From assembly GCF_004798865.1 (NCBI RefSeq), contig NW_025335317.1, positions 30,268,775 through 30,332,774 on the forward strand: a DNA stretch of 64,000 bases. The letters are read 5' to 3'. This document shows, piece by piece, positions 47,881-59,720 of the stretch. Within the stretch, counting starts at the first letter, position 1, and each line of letters starts with the position of its first letter. The position numbers were made by a program, and so were the translations under genes. The notes beneath the pieces were generated by a model. It worked only from the letters and a program-made list of their open reading frames with translations, searched no databases and had not been told where the DNA came from. The stretch is from Varanus komodoensis (lineage: Eukaryota; Chordata; Lepidosauria; Squamata; Varanidae).

Positions 47881-49548
47881 TGTGTGATTTCTCTGCACAG
47901 TTTCCTTCTTTTGACTCCTTACTAAGGGGTACCGATGCAGTGGTGTGCCAGCTGGATCTTGAAGTAAGGGAACTCTGCTGTCTGCCAGGTACACATATCT
48001 GGAGTGTGACAGACAAGCTGGCATGTCTTCTTCTCCCAGGGCTCATCAGCTGCTTCTGGTGATCAATGGGGATGAGTGACACAGCCAGGCCAGAGATAGG
48101 TGAGATCACTCAGGACTTTGAGGCTTTGGGCAAGAGACTCAAAGGACTGAAGGTTCAGGTGGGTTTTTCCTCACTCTTACCAATCCACAGACATGGGCCA
48201 ACCAGGGAGAGAAGAGTTGTGGAGATGAATAACTGGCTGAGGACATGGTGTTGGACAGAATGCTTTGGGTTCCTTGACCACAGCAACCCGTTCCTCACCA
48301 AAGGACCTCTGGCAATGGATGGGGTTCACCTCACTGGGATGGGGAAAAGGACCTTTGGGAATGCTGTAGCAAGCTTTGTCCAGAGAGAGAGTTTAAACTG
48401 ATTGGGGGGGTGGTGGTCTTGGAACCAGGAACTACAGGAACCCATCAAAATCAGTCAGGTGAAGGAACAAGATCAGGGTCTCAGGGACAGGGTGATGTAG
48501 GGACTGCAGGCTTTGGAAAGGCTCCTGCTATGCCAGGGAGTATGGGAGGAAGAAGGAGACTGGGGGAGCTTGGGAATGAGGTTTGCAGGAAATAGCTGAA
48601 ATGTATGTACACCAACACTAGAAGCATGGGAAACAAGCAGGAAAAGCTTGAGGCTATCCTGGGAATAGGTGGGTATGGCCTGGTGTGGATCACAAAAGGA
48701 GTAGCACTACATGTTAAGGAAGGGATAGGGTGCAAATAGATGGGAGCATAATAGAAAGAGACCAGGTAAAGGTGATCTGGGTAAGATTAATGGGTCTAGA
48801 GGGGGGCAAGGACCTGATAGTGGGGTATGTTATAATCCACTGGGTAAACTTGAGGCCCTGGATGGTCTCTGATAGATCAGATTGGAAGGATATCCTAGAG
48901 GAGGGACATGGTTATACTGGGAAATGTCAGCCTCCCTGATATTAGTTGGGAGGTGCAGTGGATAGGTCCCTAGAAGTTATGGTGAGAGGGGTTTTCACCC
49001 AGAGGGTTCAAGAGGCTAGAATGGGGAGAAACATCCTAGACTTGGTTCTGACCAACATGGAGGATCTGCTGAATGAGGGGCAGACTAGGAGAGCTCTGGA
49101 TGCCAGTGACCATGCTGCAAGATCAGGTATGAGTGATAGGTCAAGTACTAGAAGTTGGGGCTCCACAAGGGCCAACTTCAGTCAAGCATTTATCTTGGGG
49201 TAGTTGTCAATAGTAAGTTAAAAATGAGCCAGTAGAAGGCTTGTGAATGAATGGCCAGAAGCATGGCTTCCAGATAGAGAGAGATGTCAGTACTGCTCTG
49301 TAAGAATTTGGTGTGCCCACAACTGGAGTACTGTGTCCAGTTCTGGGCTCCACATTATAGGGGAGATATAGCTAGGCTAGAATTAGTTCAGCACAGGGTC
49401 ATGAGGATGGTAGCTATATTGAGGTGAGATTGAGGGAGCTGGGTCTTTCAGCCTGAAGGAGAGGAGACTCAGGGGGGATCTTATAACAACATGTAGGTAT
49501 GTGAAGGGATGGCCTGGGAGACCACTTCTGATTAGCTATATTTCTATA
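47881..49548 (+). mobile_element. CR1 LINE, ORF1 esterase region plus parts of ORF2, RT deleted
   Basis: The ORF1 esterase part is seen as DSLLRGTDAVVCQLDLEVRE near 47895 and TQDFEALGKRLKGLKVQVGF to FGNAVASFVQRESLN (48066-48401), including the DGVHLTGMG block that carries the catalytic Asp-x-x-His. The endonuclease part follows (YTNTRSMGNKQEKLE-like near 48610; QEARMGRNILDLVLTNMEDL at 48997-49070). The sequence then passes to the ORF2 C-terminal third near 49170 (RPQLEYCVQFWAPHY-like) without an RT core. An old, internally deleted copy ending near 'agctatatttctataatgag'. Confidence 0.88.
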
Positions 49549-51299
49549 ATGAGGTGTGGGTTTAAATATACAAACTTTTGAATGCAGTTTAACTGGCTTG
49601 CAGGTCTGATGTGTTTTCATATATACACCAAATTTAAGGATTTTTTCATTTCCCAAATGATAAACTTGGATGTACTAGAGGTTCAGAAACTGCATCAAAG
49701 AAAAATTAGCCTCTGTGGCTTCTGTGAAAGGCAATGAATGTATAAAATAAACCAATAAAGCAAAGTTATTAAACAATATTTATGGTAAGGGTTTAGATCC
49801 ATACTGTTAGAATGAGAATGATGTTAGGCATAAGTCACCAGGATGTTTATTTATAAGGTGGTAAATGCATGAAAGACCCACTTCTCACCTTTGGGGTAGC
49901 TCTTGGTGGTCAAGAGAGCTGGTCTTTTGTTTCTGTCCTTTCCTTGCTTCTTCTTTTGGAACAGCTGTTAGGGAATCTCTCTCTCAATCTCTCTCCTGCT
50001 TTTGTATATCCACTCATAGACCTTCATTTTGCCTCTTGGTTGTTCTTTCTCTTGGCAATTTAATGTTCGTTTGTTATTCATCCTGTCAGTTTCTCTGCTT
50101 CTTAATTTACAGGTGACACTTTGCAACATCTGATCCAAAAGATCCACTTTCATTTGCTGCTTGTGCTTTCTTAGTAGATGTCATGGAGATTTTCCATTAT
50201 AGACCTTATAGATCCATATAACTTTAGCTTCAATTTTCTTCCAGCCTTTGTTCCAGTTTTCTTTTAGGTCTAAGAAACTTCATCAAGGAACTCAAGTGCA
50301 TTAAACTTAATATATTGTGCCATTTTTCCACTCGTGCTGTAGAGAAGCTTCACTGATATTTCACAGCAAATGACACTTGGAAGCTTTGTAAATTGTCTCC
50401 AACTTTATTACCACACTCTCCTTAATCATTAACATCTGGGGACAGTTAGCAAACCATTTCATACATTTTGTATTGTGGGAAAGAAACATATATTTATTCA
50501 ATAATTATAGCCAATCTAATTAACCTCTAGCTCCCCATTCCTAATGAATGAAAAACATTCTGGAACATATTTTTGTTTTGTTTTCATTTATCCACTTGTT
50601 CATTCTCATTTTCACCACTGACTAACCTGGAACTCTTTCCAATCTTCCTTCAAAACATGTATTCACTCAACTACAAGCAACAGTACAATGGACTGAAATA
50701 CAGAACATGTCACATTCACTTCTTTACAGAAGCAATTTACTGCCTGCTTAGCAGGGAACCAAAATGTATTCACTTCATCTGAATGAGTTGACTGCTTTTC
50801 ATGTAAAGCTGAAAGTATTCAGAGCAGCAAAAATGAGGCTTCCATTACAGAAGCCATTAGTTGTCTCTATTTTTTTGTTTTTGTCTTTTTGGCTTTCTTT
50901 GACAATTGTAATACTAATTTGTAAAAACTCTTGAATTATCCTTGTCAGAAGATCAGATGTCATTTCAAAATAAAATTCAAAAAATTTTACAAAAATGGTC
51001 AAAAATGTTAGATCTTCAGTCTTGCACCTCAAAATACAGTATATAGATTAATTTCTTGAAATGACAATGTTGGGAACTATTGTTATATAGATCCAGAGGC
51101 TTCTAGCTTTCTCTCTGGATCTGCAAGAAGAAAAAAGAAAAAATGAAAGATGCAGAAATTACTCAAAAGGAAGGTGAAAATGATCTGTCACCTTACTTCT
51201 CTACCAGACTCAGTGGCAATTTCCTACTTCTGGTACCTGCTGAGAGGGTGCACCACAGAAGCTGAATAGGCCTGGATGGGACACTAATGGATCAAAGTT
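49549..51299. other. Intergenic stretch downstream of JAKMIP3
   Basis: AT-rich, with no recognised exon. TTTATT motifs on the plus strand (for example near 50493) would read as AATAAA on the minus strand, but no polyadenylation site of JAKMIP3 can be chosen from sequence alone. Confidence 0.4.
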
Positions 51300-51323
51300 G
51301 TGTGTGTGTGTGTGTGTGTGTGT
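51300..51323. repeat. (TG)12 microsatellite
   Basis: About twelve perfect TG units. Confidence 0.95.
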
Positions 51324-52094
51324 CCATCTGTGCATTTGTGCACACTGTGAACAAAACACCAAGTGGGAGACAAGCTAGAAAGTACTGCTGGCTTAATTTA
51401 GCAAAGTCCATTTTTGTTAAATCCCAAACAAGGCATTGACTGTAATCCTATATATGTTTACTCAGAAGCAAATTTCATTGCATTCACTTTATCTACTTAC
51501 AAGTTTTATATGCAACTGTGCATCCAATAAAATGTCAGAGTGGTGTTCAACAGAACTTGTTCACAGGTGATTGTGCAGAGGACTGCAGTATTCATTAATG
51601 TATATGCACACTGAAAAACAAGTCAGTGTCCCTTCTTTGTAAGGAGCTATTGAATTTGGTCTTTGGGTTGTATCCTATGGTACCGTTCTACCAGCAAAAG
51701 GAAACCACTTTTGGAACTATTTCCCCTTCTTTGCTACAGTCCTTGCACTCACTCCTGCTTTGCAAGGTTGGGAGCCTTCCAGGTCAAATTTTGGGTCAAG
51801 TGGGAGACTACAGTGGGAACAATAGTTCTATTGTGCACATGGAAGTCTTGTAAAATAGACATCAGCTTGCACAAGATTGGATCCAAGGGTTTAAGTAGAA
51901 TTTTCTGGTTTTGCTTTTTGGCCTTCCATTTATTTTGCAAGTCCTTTTGGGGTGGATTGCGGCTGGACAAAAACATTTTGTAGCATTCTGCAGGCCACAG
52001 TATTGATAAGAGAGCTTTAAAGCCTGACTGAAAGTAGAGCAGGAAGAGATTAACAAATAAACAGAGTGCTTACCTCCAGTAGGTGGGTAGTCTA
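51324..52094 (-). other. Probable start of the JAKMIP3 3' UTR
   Basis: Sequence immediately 3' (minus strand) of the JAKMIP3 stop at 52095-52097. It must hold at least the beginning of the 3' UTR. The end is not defined. The palindromic repeat at 51430-51520 lies within this stretch. Confidence 0.4.
51430..51520. repeat. Dispersed palindromic repeat
   Basis: 'tgtaatcctatatatgttta' followed by 'ctcagaagcaaatttcattg' matches one arm of the family at 36716-36800. The second arm is decayed. Confidence 0.5.
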
Positions 52095-52145
52095 CTATGA
52101 CCAAAGAATGAAAGCTAAAGAAAAAAATAAGAATAAAAATAAAAA
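52095..52145 (-). CDS. JAKMIP3: JAKMIP3 last coding exon (C-terminal hydrophobic tail)
   Basis: On the minus strand an acceptor tttttttcag-type site (ends at 52146) is followed by 16 codons FLFLFLFFSLAFILWS and the stop TAG (52097-52095). This short hydrophobic tail is, as I remember it, the invariant C-terminus of the long isoforms of Janus-kinase-and-microtubule-interacting proteins, where it looks like a tail-anchor membrane segment. It is in phase 0 with the preceding exon at 54239-54304. The DNA is almost pure A and T (pyrimidine-rich), so an ordinary gene finder could easily miss it. The tail is shared by JAKMIP paralogs, so the JAKMIP3 assignment rests on linkage to DPYSL4. Confidence 0.92.
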   Translation of the reverse strand, partial: FLFLFLFFSLAFILWS

Positions 52146-54058
52146 CTGAAAAAAGAGAACAAAAAAAAAAAAAACCAGAAAAAATTGAAAGAGAGAAAAA
52201 GAAAAAAAAAACATTATAGTATAACTAGTAAGAAACCACTAATGAATCTAGACAAGAGCAAAGCTTGACAGTCTGTTGAAAGGAGGCAAAATAAGCTGCC
52301 TCAGGTGAACTTTCCAATGTTCCTGTTTCTACAGATGCAATGAGTAGAGTATATAAGAGGCACTCTAGTTCCTGTGTTGCTTTACTTTTAAACTTTTACA
52401 TTCTGTGGGGCAAAATTTTCTTGATTTTGTAGCATACACTGTTATGAAAATTTTCAGCTAAAATACAACAGCAAACAATTCAAATAAATAAATACATAAA
52501 TGTGTATATATCTGGAGAGGCCCTGATAGTTTTTTGGTAACCACACATGGGATAGAGAGTTGCATTTGGAACCCAAGAGGGTCTTGGAGTGATGGGGAAC
52601 AAAATCAAGGAATATTTCAATATTCTTATAACAATGTCCATATTGAGTACCCTAGTATCATTTGAAAAATTAAGGTGTAATATTGTACCTCACCATTTCA
52701 CTCATACAGAAATGTTCTTAACCCTGTGCTATTTTGAAAATCAATCTCACCAAGATTGAGTGTGATCAGTCTTTTGACAATGCAATCCTATACTTGACTA
52801 CCCAAAAGTAATCCCACTGAATTAAATGAAACTTACTTCTAATTAAAGCCTAAATTCAACACAGATAAGCCCATCTAAATCAGCAGATTTAAGCATGCTT
52901 TAGTCTGTGTTGGATTTAGCCCTATGTGTATATAGGGCTACATCATTAGTCTATTCTAGAATGGGTGACCTCTGGCTTTGAAGCTGTTTTAGTCTAAAAT
53001 TCTCACAACCTGTCATCATCACTTGCTGCCCCCAATCACTTCTTATATTTTTCAAATAAAATTCACTAATGAGTGAATAATTTTATTCCTTGTTCTCTCA
53101 GGCAACTATACCACAATTCAAACTCAAAAGCACTATTACTTCTGAGAAAAGTAAGCTTCTCATAGGTTCACTACCCACTGAAATGAATGGGTACATTTGC
53201 CATTGTTCCACTGTTTTGGTGGACACAAAGCAATGCCAAAGCAGCAGTCTGCCTTCTGCATAGTTCTGGGTAGGGGACAGAGGAAGGAAAGGGATCTTCT
53301 GGATTATATTTATTATAGGTTTATGCTGAAGGCTAGGTTAGAAAGGGCCTGCAAGCTGCATATGAGTCCCAAATCATTTTTTCCTGCCTCTGCCTAGCTT
53401 ACACACATGCTTTGGCTTTTCAGAGAGGGGTTCCAAACCTGGTACCCAGAAATGAGGGACCAGTGCTGCTCCCTGTTCATTGATGTTGTTCAGCTGCTTC
53501 TCATCCCTGCTGCTGGCTCACAATGAGTGGTATGAGGAATCATGGAAGGTGCCTTACTCTGGCAAGGGCAAGTGCATGGGGAAATCTGTGTGGCATGCAG
53601 CTCCTAATCCGGCAGTGCAGCTTCTTGTCCTGATGCTCATGCCAGAGGGGTGGCATGGGGAAAGCCATTATATCACACAGTCTCCAACCGGGCATTGCCA
53701 ACCAGCAGATTTTCAATGCTCCCAATTGTGTGAGCAGGAATCCCTTGGTTGCAAGGGAATCAAATGAGTGGTACTGCTTTTCAGCTATTGCCAACAAGCT
53801 AACTGCTCTCTCCTGGCTCAAAGATCTTTAGGACAAAAGGCAAGAAGAGTGAACACTGATAGTTGCACCAACTGGCAGCGTCAGTGATGCTGTCTGGTTA
53901 GCTGCTTGCCAATGGGCTGCTCTTGCTAATCGGCCTGCTCGTTCTCACCAAACATACTTGTTTGAATGCTAGAAGCAAAAACTCCACTTTTCTATCACCT
54001 CAGAAGGTTGCTTAATAACAGCGTTATGTGTTTGTCTCGATACTTAATACTGTGTCCA
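52146..54058. other. JAKMIP3 last intron
   Basis: Contains an A-rich run (52120-52220), a copy of the dispersed palindromic repeat (52770-52865) and the U2 fragment beginning at 54059. No further exon recognised. Confidence 0.6.
52770..52865. repeat. Dispersed palindromic repeat
   Basis: 'tgcaatcctatacttgacta', 'aaaagtaatcccactgaatt' and 'aaatgaaacttacttctaat' give both inverted arms. This is one of the clearer copies of the family at 36716-36800. Confidence 0.6.
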
Positions 54059-54094
54059 GTTCTCAGCCTTTTGGCTAAGATCAAGTGCAGTAAT
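54059..54094 (+). pseudogene. U2 snRNA 5'-end fragment
   Basis: 'ttctcagccttttggctaag' followed by 'atcaagtgcagta' matches the first 35 or so bases of U2 snRNA (CTTCTCGGCCTTTTGGCTAAG then ATCAAGTGTAGTAT, recalled in two parts) with two or three changes. The branch-site-recognition region and everything 3' of it are absent, so it is a truncated retrocopy, not a functional snRNA gene. It lies in the last JAKMIP3 intron, about 150 bases from the donor of exon 54239-54304, on the opposite strand. Confidence 0.85.
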
Positions 54095-54238
54095 GTAGTG
54101 ACCAAATAATTCCAACTAGACCTTAAGGAGAATGACCCATATTAAATGAGGCTGTTCCAAACCCACAATCTTTTCTACACACTTTCTTTGAGCATAGTTT
54201 TTGTAATCATTCATTTTTTTTCACTTTTATTACCATAC

Positions 54239-54304
54239 CTTTTCTTCTAGTTCCTTTATTTGCCTTTTTTGAGCTTCAATTCTTTCTTCTAGCTCTTTAA
54301 TTCT
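54239..54304 (-). CDS. JAKMIP3: JAKMIP3 penultimate coding exon
   Basis: The minus-strand exon is 66 bp. The acceptor is ttttgattttcacag (before 54304) and the donor GTATGG (54238-54233). It encodes 22 residues, RIKELEERIEAQKR then QIKELEEK, in phase 0 at both ends, with a heptad pattern of a coiled coil. This is the last part of the C-terminal coiled coil of JAKMIP proteins, which bind the Tyk2/Jak kinases and microtubules, and continues into the tail FLFLFLFFSLAFILWS. It follows directly on the exon at 57523-57726 (...ELVQHAQQ). The sequence is nearly identical to the mammalian family as I remember it. Confidence 0.93.
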
Positions 54305-55043
54305 CTGTGAAAATCAAAATTTTGTGTAAATTTGGGCTGGAGGGAGATTTTATCTAAAAGACTTGTTAGAAAAATTCAGAAAAAAAGCTTAGCTGTGGTT
54401 GTGATGCAAATCAACCAGACATTTCTGTTGCCTCTGATGCCTCATTCCACTGATGAGCCTGGAGACATTCAGGTTAGATTCCTATGACTATCTGTTTTTA
54501 TACTGGGGTGACATTTTATGAGAGCTCGCATAAAGGTTACCTAGAGAGGATACTAGTTTCAACAGTCCTGCTGTCAAAGAGAGCCCCAGTCCTACAGAAG
54601 TGATATTGGGTGATAGCTGTGCCTTCCAGGAATGAATCCCTCACTTCTCTGTATTGGAATTATGTTATGTCCTCTTATCTGTCAGACACAATAAATATCC
54701 AACATGGGGTGGGCAACATGTGGCCTTCCAGATGTTTTGTCCTATGACTCCCATCATTCCTAACCAACATAACTATGATGAAGGTTCATGGAGATTGTAG
54801 ACGAAATTACCAATCTAAGAGAATCACATGATGGCTATAACCTGAGATGAGGTTCCAGACAGGAACTCTAGGATAAAATGCTCATGGATACTGTGCAAAT
54901 GCTTCAGCAATAAGCATTCAGAAAATGCTTCTGCACTCAACGATGTCCCTAACCCATATCTGTAGCTTCCACTGATGGGGGTGGGGAATATGCACGGTAT
55001 AATGCCAGCAGCAGCAGCATCTCTACCATCACCACACTACCAA
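54305..55043. other. JAKMIP3 intron, left part
   Basis: Holds the palindromic repeat at 54716-54805. Nothing else is recognised before the SINE at 55044. Confidence 0.5.
54716..54805. repeat. Short palindromic repeat (MITE-like), copy 3
   Basis: 'ccttccagatgttttgtcct' and 'atgactcccatcattcctaa' on the left, with 'ggagattgtagacgaaatta' on the right. Same family as 11278-11400 and 17762-17865. Confidence 0.55.
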
Positions 55044-55240
55044 ACCCCACCTTTCTTCCTCCTGGCAGAAACCCAAGGTGGCTTACAAGGTTCTCCTCTT
55101 CATTTCATCTGCACAACAAGCCTGTGAAGTAGGTTAAGCTGAGAGTGAATCACCCAGTGAGCTCCATGGCTGGGTGGGAACTAGAACCTGGATCTCTTGA
55201 GTCCCAGTTTAACACTCTAAGCACCACACCACACTGATGG
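55044..55240 (-). repeat. tRNA-derived SINE (MIR/CORE- or Sauria-like)
   Basis: On the minus strand it starts with a tRNA-like head (box A-like tggtgtggtgcttagag, box B-like 'aggttctagttcccacc') and continues to 'tgggtgattcactctcagct', 'taacctacttcacaggcttg' and a tail near 55050. Layout and text match the common squamate tRNA SINEs. The exact family name is not settled. Confidence 0.7.
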
Positions 55241-55249
55241 TATGATGAT

Positions 55250-55462
55250 GAGGGGCTGCAGCTCAATGGAGTGTATGTATCATGGCTCAGTGCTAAAAGG
55301 TTTTGCATGTGGAAAGTCCAGGTTTGATATTTGGCATCTTCAGGAGGGGAAGGAAAGAATCCTGCATGAAATCCTGAAGAAACACTTCCAGACAGTGTCA
55401 ACAATACTGGGCTAGATGAACCAATGTTCTGGTTCACTTTAAGGCAACTTCCTGTGTCCCAT
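55250..55462 (+). repeat. tRNA-derived SINE, second family
   Basis: The head 'ggggctgcagctcaatggag' resembles a tRNA box A, and 'aaagtccaggtttgatattt' a box B. The body includes 'tgggctagatgaaccaatgt' and the tail 'aaggcaacttcctgtgtccc'. It is adjacent to and opposite in orientation from the previous SINE. Confidence 0.7.
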
Positions 55463-55484
55463 ATCTGTAGTTACCTAGTTACAA

Positions 55485-55745
55485 TGAAACTAACTATGGC
55501 TGTGGTCATGCAACACATAAGCTACCCTGTGAATAAGCTACACAGTGTGGGATGTCGGTGGACCAAACCAGGCTGCACCTGATAGATAACTGGGCTCATC
55601 TATAGCTTGTTCACTTCCTCCTCCTCCCTCAATGTTCCAGCTGGTATCCCAGTACCTTCCACGGCAGAACCCCTCTTGTCTCCCCATCTGCATTCTGATT
55701 GCAACACTTTTAAAAATATTTTCCAAAATGCACAATTGTATTTTT
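55485..55745. repeat. Candidate DNA-transposon-like repeat, copy 2
   Basis: Shares ordered blocks with 34675-35301: 'aataagctacacagtg'-type left text, 'tccagctggtatcccagtac', a 'tctgattgcaacacttttaa' block and 'aaaatgcaca'. The right end is lost. See the finding on this family. Confidence 0.45.
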
Positions 55746-56554
55746 TCTGCCACAGAAAGTGGTGAAATTGCATTCATTTTTCTAAATGGGGGAGCAGTCA
55801 GCCTTTGGCCAATGTACTCTTACAGCTGTTCAAAATGTGTAGTGATCTCATCAATTTCCATGTATGTTTCAGCTGCCAAAGGTAGGACAAAGTAAGTAAG
55901 GTACAGAGAAACCGACAAGGAAGACTGCCTATAACCGAGTTTGTGCATTGACGACAGAGAACTGTTGTCAAGTTGAAAATGATGAAAAAGCTGAAATAGA
56001 AATAGGTGCATCAAAAGGGAGGAAAATATTTGGCACTTTGATATGTGATCCTCCTAAATGCTGAATTGATAGCTCTTTGTGTATCCCATATTTTCAAAAC
56101 TTCCCTAAGTCCCCAGCTACTCCAGAACAGGAAAACTACTCCTTCTCCATTTTGTGACTCTTTTTTGGAGTACTTACCAATGCAGTTACTGCACTACCCT
56201 GTCCATTCTAAACAACCCTCAGAAATGTACACAAATTGAATGGCTGGGAAGTAAATGGCCCTAATGCCCTAATCCACATCTTTGACTCTATCTAGCAGAG
56301 GTGGGGAAACTGTATATCTGTCAGTCACAGCCAAAGAGATGGATTATGAACTATCAATTCAGTACTTTAAGCAGAGAGACCACTTAGAGTTGAGCAGTTG
56401 CTCAATTCCACAAATTTGTCCTCCCTGCAAAAAAAAAAACCCCAAGCACAAATGGGCAGTCAGTTGTTTGAATTGAAGCACTTCACTTCATTCAGTTGGG
56501 ACACTTGGTTGTTTTTGAATATAACAAAAAAAAAAAAAAACCCACCCATAAGAA
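55746..56554. other. JAKMIP3 intron, unassigned
   Basis: Two A-rich runs (56430-56442 and 56525-56540). No exon or repeat family recognised. Confidence 0.5.
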
Positions 56555-56850
56555 AAGCCATGTTGGATGAGACCAAAGTGCCATACAGTGCAGCACTCCA
56601 TATACATGGTGGCAAACCAGTTGTCCACAGGATTCCTCAAGCAGGATGGGTGCAAGACCTCCTCCAACCCAAGCTCCTCAGCAACTGGTGTATGCAAGCA
56701 TGCCACCTTTGCTAAAGGAGGTAGTACAAGGCCAGCAAGGCTAATAACCATTGATAGCTTCCTCCCTCCTGAATCTGTCCAATCCCTTTTTAAGGCTATT
56801 CAGATTGGTGGCCATCACCATGTCCTATGGCAGCAAATTTCATAGTTTCT
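56555..56850 (+). mobile_element. CR1/L3-like 3' fragment
   Basis: 'cataagaaaagccatgttgg' and 'atgagaccaaagtgccatac' lead to 'ctgaatctgtccaatccctt' and 'gtggccatcaccatgtccta', then 'ggcagcaaatttcatagttt'. I recognise this order from a widespread reptile non-LTR repeat. The strand of the original element is not certain. Confidence 0.55.
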
Positions 56851-57726
<876 letters not shown>

Positions 57727-58679
57727 CTAATAAAAGAAAAATGAAACTATTTGTTCACACAAGCCTTTCTGTTAGTATTATATTTTTGGAGCATTTACCC
57801 TGTGAGTTTTTGCATTTATTCCTTAATATGTCTGGCCTGAATTGTTCTGACATTCCAGGACTTCTCTACATGAGGCTTTTAAGCCACTGCTTTACCAAGG
57901 CTTCCACTTCTGGATTCTTTGCAGGATTAAGATCAGCTCTTTTGCATGTCTTTTACAAAACCACAAGGTGGCACAGCAGAATTACAAAAATACACCAGAC
58001 TCTGATTTCATTTCGTTCCATCATTTTCAGAAAATATCAGACTTTGCTAGCTAAAAATAAAATAATAATTAACAAAACAGTAGGAATGTTTGGAAAGCAC
58101 AGGAGAGGACCTGGAGGGTGACAGTGCCCTATAAAGCATTCCCCAAGCTGTGAATGGAATGGCTGAAGTAAAAAAACAAAACAAAACTTGAGATCTACAT
58201 TTGGAAGAGCTGGGAACAGTGTTATCTGCAGGTTTCTGAGGGCAAGAGACTCTCCAGGAGCCCCCTCCTGCAGAGAATCTACCTTCTTGTCATTGCTGTT
58301 TTTCCCCTTCTGCTTTCTCATCACCTTTTTCACTTGCTTACTCACCAGACAAAGGCTCAGTGTAAGGAGTGGCATTTCCTGCTCCTTCCTGCTCCCACCA
58401 TCATTGCCTGGGAGAGAGCAAGCAGGTTGCAGTAGTGCGAAAGAGGAGCAGCTCCAGGGGTTTCTGGTCAGTAGGTTCTGGGTAGGGTCCTGGCAGCTGC
58501 CTGACCATGCCTATCCATTACATTAAGCCTGCTTGGGAAAATCAGTATTTTGTCTGGATTTCCTCCAGATTTTTCAAATGGCAGCTTACATCTCAACAGT
58601 GCTGCCCTTGATCAAAGAGTCAGAATAGGTTATACGGCAGTGCATGTATAGTGAATCCCTTTCTGAGGTGTTGGCCTTC
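57727..58679. other. JAKMIP3 intron, unassigned
   Basis: A minus-strand stretch at 58240-58350 has a good donor-like string (ctggtgagtaag) and a Lys-rich open frame (VSKQVKKVMRKQKGKNSN), but no acceptor or homology supports an exon. The rest is unassigned. Confidence 0.4.
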
Positions 58680-59512
58680 TTGTTGTTAGTCGCAAAGTCA
58701 TGTCCGACCCATCGTGACCCCATGGACAACATTCCTCCAGGCCTTCCTGTCCTCCACCATCTCCCGGAGTCCACCCAAGCTCACACCAACTGCTTCAGTG
58801 ACTCCATCTAGTCACCTCATCCTCTGCCGTCCCCTTCTTCTTTTGCTATCTATTGTTCCCAGCATTAGACTCTTCTCCAGGGAGTCCTTCCTTCTCATTA
58901 GGTGGCCAAAGTATTTGAGTTTCATCTTCACTATCTGGCCTTCTAAAGAGCAGTCAGGGTTGATCTCAACTAGGACTGACCGGTTTGATCACCTTGCGGT
59001 CCAAGGGACTCACAGGAGTCTCCTCCAGCACCACAGCTCAAAGGCCTCAATCCTTCGGCGCTCAGCCTTCCTTATGGTCCAGCTTTCACAGCCATGCATT
59101 GCAACTGGGAAAACCATAGCCTTGACAATACGCACTTTTGTTGGCAGGGTGATGTCTCTGCTTTTTAGTATGCTGTCTAGATTGGCCATAGCTTTCCTCC
59201 CCAGGAGCAAACGTCTTTTAATTTCTTGGCTGCAGTACCCATCTGCGGTGATCTTCGAGCCCAGGAAAATAAAATCTGTCACTACCTCCATTTCTTCCCC
59301 ATCTATTTGCCAGGAAGTGAGAGGACCGGATGCCATGATCTTAGTTTTCTTAATGTTGAGTTTCAAGCCAACTTTTGCACTCTCTTCTTTCACCCACATC
59401 AAGAGGCTCTTTAGTTCCTCTTCACTTTCTGCCATGAGCGTGGTATCATCTGCATATCTGAGGCTGTTGATATTTCTCCCAGCAATCTTAATTCCAACTG
59501 GTGATTCATCTA
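58680..59512 (-). mobile_element. BovB (RTE) LINE 3' third with RT C-terminus
   Basis: The minus-strand frame 59010-59435 reads MAESEEELKSLLMWVKEESA, KVGLKLNIKKTKIMASGPLT, SWQIDGEEMEVVTDFIFLGS and KITADGYCSQEIKRRLLLGR, the RT thumb of BovB. It then reaches the terminal region (KLKYFGHLMRRKDSLEK-type) in another frame and the tail at 58680. It is the best preserved BovB in the window, with at least one frame break, and is 5'-truncated next to a CTTC array. Confidence 0.95.
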
Positions 59513-59515
59513 TTT

Positions 59516-59625
59516 CTTCCTTCCTTCCTTCCTTCCTTCCTTCCTTCCTTCCTTCCTTCCTTCCTTTAGGAAGTTTCTATGCCGCCCCATTTGCTGAAGC
59601 CTCAGGGTGGCTCACATCAATAAAT
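59516..59625 (-). repeat. L2-type 3' tail with (CTTC)n microsatellite
   Basis: Minus strand: 'gatgtgagccaccctgaggc' and 'aaatggggcggcatagaaac' followed by a GAAG-type array (plus strand CTTC units, 59516-59565). The order tail then microsatellite is normal for L2 ends. It is squeezed between BovB and CR1. Confidence 0.75.
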
Positions 59626-59720
59626 AGAAACATAGAAACATAGAAAACAGAGCGAGTCAGAAGGAGCCTCCCGGGCTATCTAGTCTGACCTTCGGCACCA
59701 GCTCTGCTCACCAGCTCCGC

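Noticed and set aside
48066-48401. Host esterase gene
   Set aside because: The esterase motifs belong to CR1 ORF1; the same arrangement occurs in the CR1 at 59626-63660 and is followed by CR1 endonuclease text.
54059-54094. Functional U2 snRNA gene
   Set aside because: Only the 5' end is present, with substitutions, and no snRNA promoter elements are seen.
58240-58375. Possible additional JAKMIP3 exon (Lys-rich frame, donor-like ctggtgagtaag)
   Set aside because: The donor-like string lies at the wrong end of the Lys-rich frame, no acceptor is visible, and the residues do not resemble JAKMIP as I remember it.
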